Counted from the stretch's first letter, positions 51,735-61,447 are shown. The stretch: DNA of 64,000 nucleotides from Gordoniibacillus chartarius (GCF_042432825.1 NZ_JBHLWN010000124.1:1-64000), one strand, 5' to 3'. The notes: generated by a model not told the origin, from the sequence alone. Program-made: numbers and translations.

Positions 51735-52238
51735 CTAAGCTTTGTTATCGTAATAAACGAGCTCGGCAGTTACGATACGCCCTTCCTGAACGGTAACGAG
51801 GCCATATGAATATCGCGGCTGACGGCGCTTGTCCGTCGGCGAGCCCGGATTGAACAGCAGCGTACTGCCGACCATTCGCTTCTCGGGGATATGCGAATGG
51901 CCGTAAACCAGCAGGTCCGGCAGGTCGTCCCGGAACGTGTCCATGGCACGCTCCGCCGTCGTCTTCCGTACGCCGTCGCCGTGCACGAGACCGATCCGGA
52001 CGCCGTCCAGCAGCAGCCGTTTCGCGTAACCGAATCGATCGACGATATCCGGACCGTCATTGTTCCCGGCGACGGATTGGACCGGCGCGATCCGTTCGAC
52101 GAGACCGACGACATGGGGACTAACCCAATCGCCTGCATGCAGGATGATCTCTACACCTTGCAGCCCCCGGACCAGCTCGTCAGGCAGCTTCGTTGCCGAA
52201 CTGCCCAGATGCGTGTCTGAGATAATTCCGATTTTCAC
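51735..52238 (-). CDS. YfcE/MJ0936-type metallophosphoesterase
   Basis: A 167-residue calcineurin-like phosphodiesterase. Metal ligands: D-T-H near 9-11, G-D-W near 34-36, G-N-N-D near 54-57, H-G-D near 82-84 and Y-G-H-S-H near 107-111; N-P-G-S near 127-130 is the family end motif. Hydrolyses phosphodiesters; physiological target unknown. Start GTG 52238 overlaps the amidase stop codon (GTGA), with GGGGGG upstream. Confidence 0.9.
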   Translation of the reverse strand: MKIGIISDTHLGSSATKLPDELVRGLQGVEIILHAGDWVSPHVVGLVERIAPVQSVAGNNDGPDIVDRFGYAKRLLLDGVRIGLVHGDGVRKTTAERAMDTFRDDLPDLLVYGHSHIPEKRMVGSTLLFNPGSPTDKRRQPRYSYGLVTVQEGRIVTAELVYYDNKA

Positions 52239-53788
52239 GCTGACGCCCCCCTTTCCAGCTTCGGCGGTTGACGCAGCTTGTTCGCCTGTTCGTAGCTGTA
52301 CGCAAGCTTTAACAGCTGCGGTTCGCTGAAAGCTGTGCCCGAGAACGTAAGACCAAGCGGGCCGGCCTCGCTCATGCCGCACGGCACCGTAACGGACGGA
52401 TAGCCGGCAATCGCCGGAATATGGATGAATGAGCTCCCGGCGGACACGATCGCATCCAGCCTGTACTCACGGAGCACCCGATCCATGCCGCCGGACTGTG
52501 TCTGTTCGATGTCGAGCGCTCTCGCCCGCAAATAAGCCGGGTTCGTGAGCAGGCCGCCGGTCGCCTCCGCCGCCTCCATCCTGGCCTGGCCGTAGCGCAG
52601 CATAGCCTTCTCGTTCCTCTTGTTGAAATCAATGACATCGGCAAGACTGTGAACCGGCACATGTGCCGCCACCCCGCTCAAATAGGCGTTCAAGGCCGCT
52701 TTGAATTCGTGGGTCAGCACCTCGGGCCGGTAAGGCTCATCCTGATACGGGAACTGTTCAATTTCCACGACTTCAGCCCCCATGAGGCGCAGCGTGTCGA
52801 GCGCTTCTCGAAAGAGCGGCAGCCGGTGCTCCGGATCTGAGACGAATTTATCAAAAAAGACCGGCACGCCCAGCCTTGCACCTCGCAGCCCCTCCGCATC
52901 CAAGTAAGCCGTATAATCGTGCGGTGCTGCACCTTCGCTTGCCCAAGTCGCCGGGTCGAGCTCATCGACGCCGGCCATCGCGCCAAGCAGCAGGGCGGCG
53001 TCGGTTACCGTCCGGGCAATCGGGCCGGGCGTATCTTGGCTGAATGAGATCGGGATGATACCCGAGCGTGAAATGAGGCCGACGGTCGGCTTCATGCCGA
53101 CGACGCCGTTCCAGCTTGCCGGGTTAATAATCGAACCGTTCGTTTCGGTGCCGACGGCCGCCGCCGCGAATCCGGCATTGACGGCGGCGGCCGAGCCGGA
53201 GCTGCTGCCGCCTGCAATATGCGTACCCGGCTTGTACGGGTTCAGCACTTGCCCGCCTCGCGAGCTGTATCCCATCGGCATGTCGTCCGCCATGAAATTG
53301 GCCCATTCCGTCATATTCGCCTTGCCGAGAATGACAGCGCCGGCGGCGCGCAAGCGAAGCACGAGATACGCATCGTCCGCCGCATAATGGTTCGCCAGCG
53401 CAAGCGATCCGGCGCTCGTATGCATGCTGTCGGCAGTGTCGATGTTATCTTTCAGCAGCACCGGAATGCCGTGCAGCGGACCGCGCGGCCCTTTGCGGCG
53501 CCGTTCCGCATCCATCGCCTCGGCCGCATGCAGGGCGTCGGGATTGATTTCCAATACGGAATTGATGCGCGGTCCGGCTTGATCGAGCTCGGCAATTCGT
53601 TTCATGTATATCAGGACGATCGATCTTGACGTAAGCTCCCCGTTCTCCATCGCCTCCTGGAGCTCCGCGATCGTTGCCTCCGGCAGCCGCTTGTCCCAGT
53701 CAGGACTACCTTCTATGACGCCTTTATCCTTTATCTGCATATCGCTAAATTCCCCTTTTCCATCATGGACGTTACCTATGTTTTCCAT
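52235..53788 (-). CDS. amidase (amidase signature family)
   Basis: A 517-residue Ser-Ser-Lys amidase. Catalytic Lys is in L-L-K-D-N-I near 110-115, and the Gly/Ser-rich signature G-G-S-S-S-G-S-A-A-A-V near 193-203 holds the catalytic serines. C-terminal P-S-V-T-V-P-C-G near 475-482 is also conserved. Closest class is the non-GatA amidases; substrate unknown. ATG 53788 follows AGGAGG by 6 bases. Coupled to the phosphoesterase gene by overlapping codons. Confidence 0.9.
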   Translation of the reverse strand: MENIGNVHDGKGEFSDMQIKDKGVIEGSPDWDKRLPEATIAELQEAMENGELTSRSIVLIYMKRIAELDQAGPRINSVLEINPDALHAAEAMDAERRRKGPRGPLHGIPVLLKDNIDTADSMHTSAGSLALANHYAADDAYLVLRLRAAGAVILGKANMTEWANFMADDMPMGYSSRGGQVLNPYKPGTHIAGGSSSGSAAAVNAGFAAAAVGTETNGSIINPASWNGVVGMKPTVGLISRSGIIPISFSQDTPGPIARTVTDAALLLGAMAGVDELDPATWASEGAAPHDYTAYLDAEGLRGARLGVPVFFDKFVSDPEHRLPLFREALDTLRLMGAEVVEIEQFPYQDEPYRPEVLTHEFKAALNAYLSGVAAHVPVHSLADVIDFNKRNEKAMLRYGQARMEAAEATGGLLTNPAYLRARALDIEQTQSGGMDRVLREYRLDAIVSAGSSFIHIPAIAGYPSVTVPCGMSEAGPLGLTFSGTAFSEPQLLKLAYSYEQANKLRQPPKLERGASA

Positions 53789-53871
53789 TGTACTCCTCCT
53801 CATTCGTACTTTCCATCGCGGTTTGGTACAATATGACTACCGTACATTTTACTGAAAGGTGCTGAGCCCCC

Positions 53872-55185
53872 GTGAGTACGACAACGGCTTCTACCGACTT
53901 AACCTCCAAGCTGCAGAAGGTCATTTCCGTTCTGGAGCAGCGCTTTCTCGAACGCGAAGAGCTGATTCGCCTTCTTCTGCTCGGCATCGCCAGCGGCGAG
54001 AACGTGCTGATGGTCGGACCGCCCGGAACGGCCAAATCCGGCCTTGCCCATACAGTTGCCCAGCTCTTCGGCGGCGGCGGCCGTTTCTTCGATTATTTGC
54101 TGACCCGGTTCACGACTCCGGACGAAATGTTCGGCCCGGTATCGCTGCAGCAGCTCAAGCAGGACGAGTTCGTGCGGCGGACGGAGGGCTACTTGCCGTC
54201 GGCGGAATTCGCCTTTCTCGATGAAATATTTAAAGCGAACAGCGCCATCTTGAACGCGCTCCTGTCGATTCTGAACGAACGGGTATTTTTCAACGGACGC
54301 GAAAAGCAGCAAGTTCCATTGGTTTTCTTAATGGCCGCCTCCAACGAGCTTCCGGAGGAAAATGAACAGCTGGCGGCGCTGTACGACCGCTTCCTGTTCC
54401 GTTATGAAGTATCGTATATGAAGACGATTGCGAGCTACGAGCGCATGTTCGACACGCCGAAGGAGCCCGTCCCTGCCCTGCTGTCCGTCCGGGATTTGAA
54501 GGATATTCAGCGGCGGGCCGAAGGTGTCGAGCTGTCCGAAGCGATCATTTATATGCTGTTCCAGCTGAAGACGGTTATGGAAGAGAAGGAATACGTCGTC
54601 TCCGACCGCAGGTGGAAGAAGATCGGCAACGTCTGGCGCACCTCCGCCGCTTTGAACGGCCGCACCTCCGTGTCGGTTTGGGATACCGTGTATACGCCTC
54701 ATATGCTGTGGGATTTTCCCGAAGATCTCAGTCCGCTCAAGGAGCTGTTCGACGGCGTCTTCCAGGAAGCGCTGAAGCGCGAGATGGAGCGGGAGCTGCC
54801 GCTCGGCCAATACGATCAAGTCCTTCGCAAATGGCTGGAGCGCGAGGACGAGCTGCACAGCTTCCAGTTCAAGCGCGAGGTCGGCGCCAATGTGCCGAAA
54901 GAAACCGCCGAGCGTCTGCGCCGTGCGCTGGATGAAAGCCGGGCCGAGCTGGAGGAGACGGCCAGAGCGCTGGCCAAGCGGCTGACCGCTTGGCAGCTGC
55001 GGGAACAGAAGCTGGACGACTGGATCCGCTCGCAAAATGTACTGATCCTGCACGCGGATACGTACGCGGCCAAGTTCACGAGACTTCGCATTCAAGGCGA
55101 GCGCATTCTCCAGCAGCTGCAGGGGTTGTACCGGACGCTCAATGACAAAGATATTCCCGGGTTCACCTACGATTACACCTTGTAA
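53872..55185 (+). CDS. MoxR/RavA-type AAA+ ATPase
   Basis: A 437-residue AAA+ ATPase. Walker A G-P-P-G-T-A-K-S near 48-55, Walker B F-A-F-L-D-E-I near 112-118, sensor 1 A-A-S-N-E-L near 158-163 and arginine-finger region D-R-F-L-F-R near 178-183. The RavA subclass adds a C-terminal LARA-like/coiled region (about 300-437). RavA works with the VWA protein ViaA as a chaperone on respiratory complexes in E. coli. The next gene is such a partner, 20 bases away. GTG start after AAAGGTG. Confidence 0.87.
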   Translation: MSTTTASTDLTSKLQKVISVLEQRFLEREELIRLLLLGIASGENVLMVGPPGTAKSGLAHTVAQLFGGGGRFFDYLLTRFTTPDEMFGPVSLQQLKQDEFVRRTEGYLPSAEFAFLDEIFKANSAILNALLSILNERVFFNGREKQQVPLVFLMAASNELPEENEQLAALYDRFLFRYEVSYMKTIASYERMFDTPKEPVPALLSVRDLKDIQRRAEGVELSEAIIYMLFQLKTVMEEKEYVVSDRRWKKIGNVWRTSAALNGRTSVSVWDTVYTPHMLWDFPEDLSPLKELFDGVFQEALKREMERELPLGQYDQVLRKWLEREDELHSFQFKREVGANVPKETAERLRRALDESRAELEETARALAKRLTAWQLREQKLDDWIRSQNVLILHADTYAAKFTRLRIQGERILQQLQGLYRTLNDKDIPGFTYDYTL

Positions 55186-55205
55186 CGAAGCGGAGGGTTT
55201 CGCCG

Positions 55206-56972
55206 ATGCTGATCGAATGTGCCCGCGTCGACAAATACGTATTCGAAGGCTACCTCCGTTCGTCCCGGACCGCGCGGGAATGGCTGCTGGAAGCTCGCAG
55301 ACAGGCGCCATGGTTTACGGAGGAGCTGTTCGCGGACTTTTTCTTCGCCTTCTATTTGGCCGAGCCCCGGCTGGACTACAGCGCACCGGACGTGACGCCG
55401 TTTCACCGCTGGCTCGTCGAGACGCTGCTGCGTCAGCATTTTTACCGGACGATCCACCCTCGCACCATCCAACAAGTGAACGCCGCCTTCAAGACATCGT
55501 TGAAGTCTCTCATGTGGTTAACGGCTTCCTATGAAGAGGAGACGAAAAAGCGCGAGCGGCAAAAACGGCCCGTCTCGGCCGGCGTCGGCGAGAAACGGCC
55601 GGCCCCCGGACAGCAGCCCGGAGAGCTGGAGGAACGGCTGTCGCAGAAGCAGATTGAGAAGCTGAGGCTCGTCGGCTATACCTTGCAGCAGGGCAAGCGC
55701 ACCGTCGAGGAGAAGCAGGCGGAGCTTGATGCCAAGCCGCTTGCGGCGGCGGAAATCCGCGCATTAAAGCAGCGGATCGAGGAATTGAAGCAGGAGATGA
55801 AGACGGAGTTCCTGAAGCGGGACAAGCTGAAGGCGAAGCTGCGCAAAGCCGAAGAGGAGCTTGCGGTCGTCGAGGCGCAGCGCAGCAAGCAGGAACGGCG
55901 CGACAAGGAAGCCGTGCAGGCGATCGAGTCGGAGCTCGGGGATTGGCTGAACCGTTCGCTGCGCGAAACGCTCGAGGGCGAAGACGAAGACAGCTTCCGT
56001 CTGCACGAATTAATTCAAGCAAGCCAGCGGCTGGCCAACCGGCGCTGGGGGGCCGAGCTCGGCAAGCTGAGACGGCAGCAGTTCGAGCACTATTTGAAAT
56101 GGGTCGACAAGATGAAAAAGCAGCCCGACCTGCTCTCCTTCCTGCATGAAGTCGGCCGCAACATTCATCATCTGAAGGTGGCCCGCCGCGCCAGAAAATC
56201 GCCGCATGTTCCGGAAGCGTACGACGATCTACGCCAATCCGCCGATTTGCCGCATATGCTGCCGAGTGAAGCTAGCCTGCTTGCGGACCCGGATTTCGAA
56301 CCGCTTCTTTTGCAAAAATGGCTCGAAGGCAAGCTCCTGACGTACAACATTTCCGGCCGTGTCGAGGAGCCGCAGAAGGGTCCGGTCATCTGCATGCTTG
56401 ACACCTCGCACTCGATGCGGGGAGCGAAGCTGCAGCTTGCCCAGCTGTTCGTCGCCACCTTCGCTTCGTATTCGCTCCTGGAGCGCCGTGATTTCGTTCT
56501 GCTGCTGTTCGGAGCTAAAGGCGAGGTGCTCGAGCATATGCTGTATCATCGCCGTCCGGACTGGGCCGCTTTCTACAGCTTGGCGCAGATGGCGTTCGGC
56601 GGCGGAACGAACTTCGACGCCCCGCTTCGCCGCGGCATCGACATTGTTACCAATACGCCGGCTTTTCGGCATGCCGATTTCGTCATGGTCACCGACGGTG
56701 TCGGCGCGGTATCCCCTCCCCTCCGACAGGAGCTGGGCGAGCTCGGCCGGACGAAGCAGCTGCGGCTGCACACGCTCATTATCGGCTCGGCTCGTCAGCA
56801 TTTGGTGCAAAAATATGACATCCTGGGCGTATCGCATCAGGTGCGTTTCGCCGCCAACTGGGATATGCGGGATGTGACGAAAGACGAGCTGCTGCTCGAT
56901 GTATTTTCTGCCGAAAGAGAGTCGGTTCGCCGTGATCGGATTCGCAGAGCTGGAGCCGTTCCTAGATCGTAA
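55206..56972 (+). CDS. VWA domain protein (ViaA-like)
   Basis: A 588-residue protein. The N-terminal part (1-100) is helical, residues 105-260 form a highly charged coiled coil, and a C-terminal von Willebrand A domain (about 390-570) keeps the MIDAS: Asp399-x-Ser401-x-Ser403, Thr in G-G-T-N-F-D and Asp in V-T-D-G. Likely acts as adaptor for the AAA+ ATPase upstream. The last 13 codons overlap the DinB gene that follows, so its C terminus may be a recent readthrough. GGAGGG precedes the ATG. Confidence 0.85.
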   Translation: MLIECARVDKYVFEGYLRSSRTAREWLLEARRQAPWFTEELFADFFFAFYLAEPRLDYSAPDVTPFHRWLVETLLRQHFYRTIHPRTIQQVNAAFKTSLKSLMWLTASYEEETKKRERQKRPVSAGVGEKRPAPGQQPGELEERLSQKQIEKLRLVGYTLQQGKRTVEEKQAELDAKPLAAAEIRALKQRIEELKQEMKTEFLKRDKLKAKLRKAEEELAVVEAQRSKQERRDKEAVQAIESELGDWLNRSLRETLEGEDEDSFRLHELIQASQRLANRRWGAELGKLRRQQFEHYLKWVDKMKKQPDLLSFLHEVGRNIHHLKVARRARKSPHVPEAYDDLRQSADLPHMLPSEASLLADPDFEPLLLQKWLEGKLLTYNISGRVEEPQKGPVICMLDTSHSMRGAKLQLAQLFVATFASYSLLERRDFVLLLFGAKGEVLEHMLYHRRPDWAAFYSLAQMAFGGGTNFDAPLRRGIDIVTNTPAFRHADFVMVTDGVGAVSPPLRQELGELGRTKQLRLHTLIIGSARQHLVQKYDILGVSHQVRFAANWDMRDVTKDELLLDVFSAERESVRRDRIRRAGAVPRS

Positions 56973-57474
56973 ACGCCATGAATTATTGGCCGCGGTTGAT
57001 TGGTTTGATCCTGTATCGGAAGCGAAATCGCTCCGTGAGGCTGAGGGCGGCTGGACACCTTGCGACGTACTGGAGCATGTTGCCATGGTAGAACGCATGG
57101 TGACTGCGCAAGTTCAGCTGCTGCTGGATTCGGCTCCCGCCCTCCCTTCCGAGCCTGCTGGCGATAAGCTTGTCGACATCACCGAGCCGTTCCGCGAACG
57201 GGGGCTGCTGGGAAGCAAAAAGAAGACGCCTCCGCATTTGGAGCCGTCCGGCCTAATGTCATATGAAGAAGCGATGCGTGAAATGCAGGAGTCCAGAGCT
57301 CAGCTCAAGGCGCTGCTCCCCCATCTAGCATTGCGCGAAACGAACGCATTGATCGCGCCGCACCCGCTCGGACTTTCGCTCAATGCATGTCAATGGGTCC
57401 TATTCAGCGCCTTTCATGAGTGGAGCCATATTCACCAGCTGAAGCGGATCCGCGCCGCACATCCACGCGCCTAG
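56932..57474 (+). CDS. DinB family protein
   Basis: A 180-residue DinB/YfiT superfamily protein. Metal-binding histidines: H in D-V-L-E-H-V near residue 48 and H-x3-H in F-H-E-W-S-H-I-H near 162-169. Function probably a metal-dependent transferase or unknown. The start is uncertain: GTG 56932 is chosen, overlapping the VWA gene by 41 bases; ATG 56899 is possible. Confidence 0.78.
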   Translation: MIGFAELEPFLDRKRHELLAAVDWFDPVSEAKSLREAEGGWTPCDVLEHVAMVERMVTAQVQLLLDSAPALPSEPAGDKLVDITEPFRERGLLGSKKKTPPHLEPSGLMSYEEAMREMQESRAQLKALLPHLALRETNALIAPHPLGLSLNACQWVLFSAFHEWSHIHQLKRIRAAHPRA

Positions 57475-57490
57475 CCGCATGCTTCAGCCG

Positions 57491-57709
57491 CTACAGCGCA
57501 CTGCGTTTGCGCTCCATTAATCCGTATATCGTCTCCAAGGAAACGCCGGTTTTATGATAAACCTCCATAACGGTAGCCCAAGGGTTGGCGGAAATAAATT
57601 GCTTCACTTTACGGGAATCTTCGATAACGGATTCCGCGCATGCTTTGCAGTGCTTTTCAAATTGGGTAATAAAGAGCGTTCCGCACCGTTTGCAATTAGC
57701 TAATGCCAT
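57491..57709 (-). CDS. small zinc-ribbon/helix-turn-helix protein (YvyF-like)
   Basis: A 72-residue protein: an N-terminal C-K-R-C-G-T-L-F and C-K-A-C pair forms a zinc ribbon (about 5-25), and residues 40-68 (V-M-E-V-Y-H-K-T-G-V-S-L-E-T-I) form a helix-turn-helix. The layout matches YvyF/TIGR03826 proteins of flagellar gene clusters, though here it stands alone. Start ATG 57709 or GTG 57718. Confidence 0.72.
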   Translation of the reverse strand: MALANCKRCGTLFITQFEKHCKACAESVIEDSRKVKQFISANPWATVMEVYHKTGVSLETIYGLMERKRSAL

Positions 57710-57811
57710 CTGTAGCACGACCTTTCGCTTGTCCTATTGCGATAGTATTCGCGGCGAGATACGCTGGTATGGGGGCCGCGTTAATCATTTTTCCATGAGG
57801 AGGAATTTTCG

Positions 57812-58780
57812 ATGAGTGAGCAAGAAAAATCAGTGGAATTGGCGACGTTCGCAGGCGGCTGCTTCTGGTGTATGGTACAGCCGTTCGATGAGCTGCCGGG
57901 CATTATTAGCGTCGTTTCCGGCTACACCGGCGGCCATACCAAAAATCCAACCTACGAGGAAGTTTGTTCCGACACGACCGGCCATACGGAAGCCGTGCAA
58001 ATTACGTTTGATCCGGCGGTTTTCCCTTATGCGAAGCTGGTCGATTTGTTTTGGCGCCAAATCGATCCGACCGACGCCGACGGACAGTTCCACGATCGCG
58101 GCTCTTCGTATCGGACGGCGATCTTTTACCATAATGAGGAACAGCGCCGCATCGCCGAAGCGTCCAAGCAGGAGCTGCAGGAAAGCGGCCGGTTCGGAAA
58201 TAAACCGATCGCAACGACGATTGAGCCTGCGGCTCCCTTCTACCCTGCTGAGGAATATCATCAGCATTTTTACCGAAAAAATCCGATGCGTTACAAGGCT
58301 TACAGCAAAGGCTCCGGCCGTCAGGCATTTCTGGAGCAGAATTGGCGCATGAAGAAGAACGACGACGAATTGCGGGAGCGACTGACGGACATTCAATACG
58401 CCGTCACCCAGCTGGACAAGACCGAACCGCCGTTCCATAACGAATTCTGGAATTCCAAGCGGGAAGGCCTTTACGTCGACGTCGTTTCCGGCGAGCCTCT
58501 CTTCTCTTCCTTGGACAAATTCGACTCCGGCTGCGGTTGGCCAAGCTTCCATAAGCCGCTGCACGAATCGAACGTTGTCGAGAAGCTGGACACCTCGCAT
58601 GGCATGATTCGAACCGAAGTGCGCAGCAAGCAGGGAGACTCTCATCTCGGTCACGTCTTTCCGGACGGTCCCGGCGTTACCGGGCTGCGGTACTGCATCA
58701 ACTCCGCTTCCCTCCGGTTCATCCCGAAGGAAGAGCTGGAGAGGGAAGGCTACGGGGAGTATCGGTCGCTGTTTAAGTGA
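57812..58780 (+). CDS. msrAB: bifunctional peptide methionine sulfoxide reductase MsrA/MsrB
   Basis: A 322-residue fusion. MsrA (about 8-160) has G-G-C-F-W-C near 15-20 with the catalytic Cys, and G-H-T-E near 52-55. MsrB (about 180-320) has S-G-C-G-W-P-S-F near 240-247 and the catalytic Cys in R-Y-C-I-N near 294. The two zinc CxxC pairs of many MsrB proteins are missing (V-D-V-V-S-G), so this is the zinc-free form. Repairs oxidised methionine of both stereoisomers. GAGGAGG precedes the ATG. Confidence 0.94.
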   Translation: MSEQEKSVELATFAGGCFWCMVQPFDELPGIISVVSGYTGGHTKNPTYEEVCSDTTGHTEAVQITFDPAVFPYAKLVDLFWRQIDPTDADGQFHDRGSSYRTAIFYHNEEQRRIAEASKQELQESGRFGNKPIATTIEPAAPFYPAEEYHQHFYRKNPMRYKAYSKGSGRQAFLEQNWRMKKNDDELRERLTDIQYAVTQLDKTEPPFHNEFWNSKREGLYVDVVSGEPLFSSLDKFDSGCGWPSFHKPLHESNVVEKLDTSHGMIRTEVRSKQGDSHLGHVFPDGPGVTGLRYCINSASLRFIPKEELEREGYGEYRSLFK

Positions 58781-58840
58781 GCGTATGCTGCCGTTGCTGC
58801 ATTCCGCTCATCATTCACTTGTACCCGAAGGAGATGGCGT

Positions 58841-59917
58841 ATGAATCCGCAAGACATGCAGGCGATTACACATGCACTCGATCGCTTGGGTGAAAGCCAA
58901 TTGAAGCCGTATCTGAAGTTCATTTTGGCTGCTATCAAGCGAATGAAAGAGCGGGAAGTACCTCTAGAAGAATCGGCCGCAGAGCTCACCCGGCTGTATG
59001 ACCAACTGATGAGACTGCAGAGCAACTTGACAGCTTGGGATCCCGATCCGGCTTGCACCCATGTTCATATCGTTGTCGGCGAATCCTTTGCGGGCAGCAT
59101 GAAGCAGGCGCTGAAAGCGCTCGGCCGGACCGAAACGCACAAGCTCATTGTATTGCGGGAAAATTACGCTATCGGTCCTTTGGGCGATCTCGATTCGCCT
59201 GAAGGACGTAAAGTGCGGTATGACTGGTTTCGCGACAATATTGCGCTGGAGAACGAAGCATATACGAGTTTAGAAGTAGAGTACGAGAAGCTTTCGCTCA
59301 AGTTAGAGCGCATTCCCGAACATGCCGAAGTGGTCCTATGGACCTGCAGCAACGCAAGTGAGCAGGCGGGCATTCGGCACGCGCTTCACCTGCTTCGTAT
59401 GCACGGCAAGCAAAATCCGATTTCGCTACGCGATGCTTGCGCCGTCAGCGAGGAGCTGTACAACCGCCCGGATGCCTATATCGACTACAGGCATTCGGGG
59501 GAGCTCCCACCGGACAAGCTGAAGGAAGCGATGGTCCGTCTGGACGGTAAAGGCAGGCTGGGACCTGCCGAGCTTATGCGGCTGGAACAAGAATGGCAGG
59601 ACATAACGGAGCAAGCCGGAACGCTGCGGATTTGGCAGAACGGCGTCGTGTTTGACGTTCCGGCACACTATTATGATGCATACTTGCTGGAATCGCTCGA
59701 CAAGGTGCCGCCTTCTGCCGAAGATGACGGCTTCCTGCGAGCGACCCGCCTGATCGGAGAAGCGATCGGCCATTGCGAACAGTATGTCGGGGATTTGTTT
59801 TTTGAATACCGGCTTCGAGAGCTGATTTACGAAGGTATTCTTGAAATTAAAGGCGTTCCCGCTGCGATGCGGTATTACAGTATAAGACGCAAACGGCGTA
59901 TGGACATTTTGCAATGA
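58841..59917 (+). CDS. DUF1835 domain-containing protein
   Basis: A 358-residue soluble protein. Residues about 70-195 match the DUF1835 pattern (H-I-V-V-G-E-S-F-A-G-S-M-K near 77-89, Y-A-I-G-P-L-G near 107-113, L-W-T-C-S-N-A near 165-171) and 240-340 resemble the associated DUF3658 domain. Function unknown. Preceded by GGAGATGG and followed by a strong terminator, so monocistronic. Confidence 0.82.
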   Translation: MNPQDMQAITHALDRLGESQLKPYLKFILAAIKRMKEREVPLEESAAELTRLYDQLMRLQSNLTAWDPDPACTHVHIVVGESFAGSMKQALKALGRTETHKLIVLRENYAIGPLGDLDSPEGRKVRYDWFRDNIALENEAYTSLEVEYEKLSLKLERIPEHAEVVLWTCSNASEQAGIRHALHLLRMHGKQNPISLRDACAVSEELYNRPDAYIDYRHSGELPPDKLKEAMVRLDGKGRLGPAELMRLEQEWQDITEQAGTLRIWQNGVVFDVPAHYYDAYLLESLDKVPPSAEDDGFLRATRLIGEAIGHCEQYVGDLFFEYRLRELIYEGILEIKGVPAAMRYYSIRRKRRMDILQ

Positions 59918-59933
59918 TCCGTATCATTCCTCA

Positions 59934-59976
59934 ACAAACAAACCATCCCCAATGGACGGGGATGGTTTGTTTGTTG
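59934..59976. terminator. strong bidirectional terminator
   Basis: CAACAAACAAACCATCCCC pairs perfectly with its complement around AATGGAC, ending in TTTGTTTGTTG. Confidence 0.88.
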
Positions 59977-60017
59977 TACCTTTTACTAACGTGCATCCTT
60001 CATGTCCAGGATACAGG

Positions 60018-61412
60018 TCATATTGTTCCTAGCTTATTATTTTCGCTGCACGCCTTGACGTATCGTTTCGCCAGCTCAGGGGCCGAGCCGAAATGAATAT
60101 GCGTATAGCCGGCGATCAGCTTTTTATAGACGACGCCTTCTGCCTTTGCCCCGCCTCGACCGGTCAGCTTGTACGCGGCAGGAAGCGGCGAAGCAGGAGC
60201 TTGGTAGATGGAATAATGGAATTCATGGCCTCTTGCCCGCAGCCCTTCGCCGAACAGCCTGTTTTCTTCGCTTCCTGTAACTTCCCTATATCCGAGAGCG
60301 GCCAGCTTCGATTGCATCTGAACATATCCGGGAATCGCGCCTACCATCGGGTAACGCTGCCCCTCCCGGTCGACGATTACCTCGGTCAAATACATAAATC
60401 CTCCACACTCCGCCAGCACCGGCTGCTCCTGCTCGATGAACCGGAGAACAGACTCTTTTACCTTCCCATCACCCGCCAGTATCTGAGCGAACTCTTCCGG
60501 GAAACCTCCGCCGATATACAAGCCGTCTGCATCGGCGGGCACCGGCTCTCCAGCCAGCGGAGAGAAAAACCGCAGCTCGGCGCCGTAAGCCTGCAGCAGC
60601 TCAAAATTTTCCGGATAGTAGAAATTGAATGCAGCGTCTCGTGCTGCGGCGATCGTGGCGGTATAGCGATCGGCAGCCGGTTCGAATATAGAGCTCGCAC
60701 CGGACGGATCATCTGTATGTATATCCCCATAGCGGGAGGCTTCCAGCATCGCATCGATATCGATCGTCTCCGCAACATGGTCCCCAAGCTTGGCAAAGAA
60801 TGAATCGAGCTCCCCCCGTTCCACCGACGGCACAAGCCCGAGATGTCGTTCTGGAATGGCTAGCGTGTTGTCACGCGGCAAATAGCCGAACGTCTTTAAG
60901 CCACATTCCTGCGTAATCGCCTCTTGAACCATTTGATAATGACCGGCACTACCCACTTTATTGGCGATGACACCAGCAATTCGCAGACCTGGAGCAAAAT
61001 GCTGAAAGCCTTTCACAACCGCCGCGGCGCTGCGGGCCATGCTCTGACAGTTGACGACCAGCACGACCGGACAATCCAGCTCCATGGCAATATCGGCCGC
61101 GCTGCCTTCGTTCGATAGATGGTCTTTCCCGTCGAACAATCCCATAACTCCTTCAATAACCGAAATATCGGCGTCGGCGCTGGCACGGTTGTAAATGTCC
61201 TTCATCACGGACCGCTCCAGCATCCAAGTGTCCAGATTGCGGGATTGCCGGCCTGTAACCGCCGTATGGTATGTCGGATCGATGTAATCGGGCCCGCATT
61301 TAAAGCCCTGTACCGTTAGTCCGCGGCTTCTTAGAGCGGCCATCAGGCCGATCGTTAGCGTCGTCTTGCCGACGCCGCTTCCCGTTCCAGCGATAAGTAG
61401 TCTACGCTGCAT
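60018..61412 (-). CDS. cbiA: cobyrinate a,c-diamide synthase
   Basis: A 464-residue ATP- and glutamine-dependent amidase of corrin synthesis. N-terminal dethiobiotin-synthetase-like ATPase has G-T-G-S-G-V-G-K-T at 9-17 and G-F-K-C-G-P-D-Y-I-D-P near 36-46; the C-terminal class I glutaminase has the nucleophile region A-E-C-G-G-F-M-Y near 334-341 and a final His in H-I-H-F-G. GGAGG precedes the ATG. No other cobalamin gene is in this window, nor a cobalamin riboswitch upstream. Confidence 0.92.
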   Translation of the reverse strand: MQRRLLIAGTGSGVGKTTLTIGLMAALRSRGLTVQGFKCGPDYIDPTYHTAVTGRQSRNLDTWMLERSVMKDIYNRASADADISVIEGVMGLFDGKDHLSNEGSAADIAMELDCPVVLVVNCQSMARSAAAVVKGFQHFAPGLRIAGVIANKVGSAGHYQMVQEAITQECGLKTFGYLPRDNTLAIPERHLGLVPSVERGELDSFFAKLGDHVAETIDIDAMLEASRYGDIHTDDPSGASSIFEPAADRYTATIAAARDAAFNFYYPENFELLQAYGAELRFFSPLAGEPVPADADGLYIGGGFPEEFAQILAGDGKVKESVLRFIEQEQPVLAECGGFMYLTEVIVDREGQRYPMVGAIPGYVQMQSKLAALGYREVTGSEENRLFGEGLRARGHEFHYSIYQAPASPLPAAYKLTGRGGAKAEGVVYKKLIAGYTHIHFGSAPELAKRYVKACSENNKLGTI

Positions 61413-61447
61413 GTCACGCCTCCAGGAATTGTTTTGCTCTCATGCGT

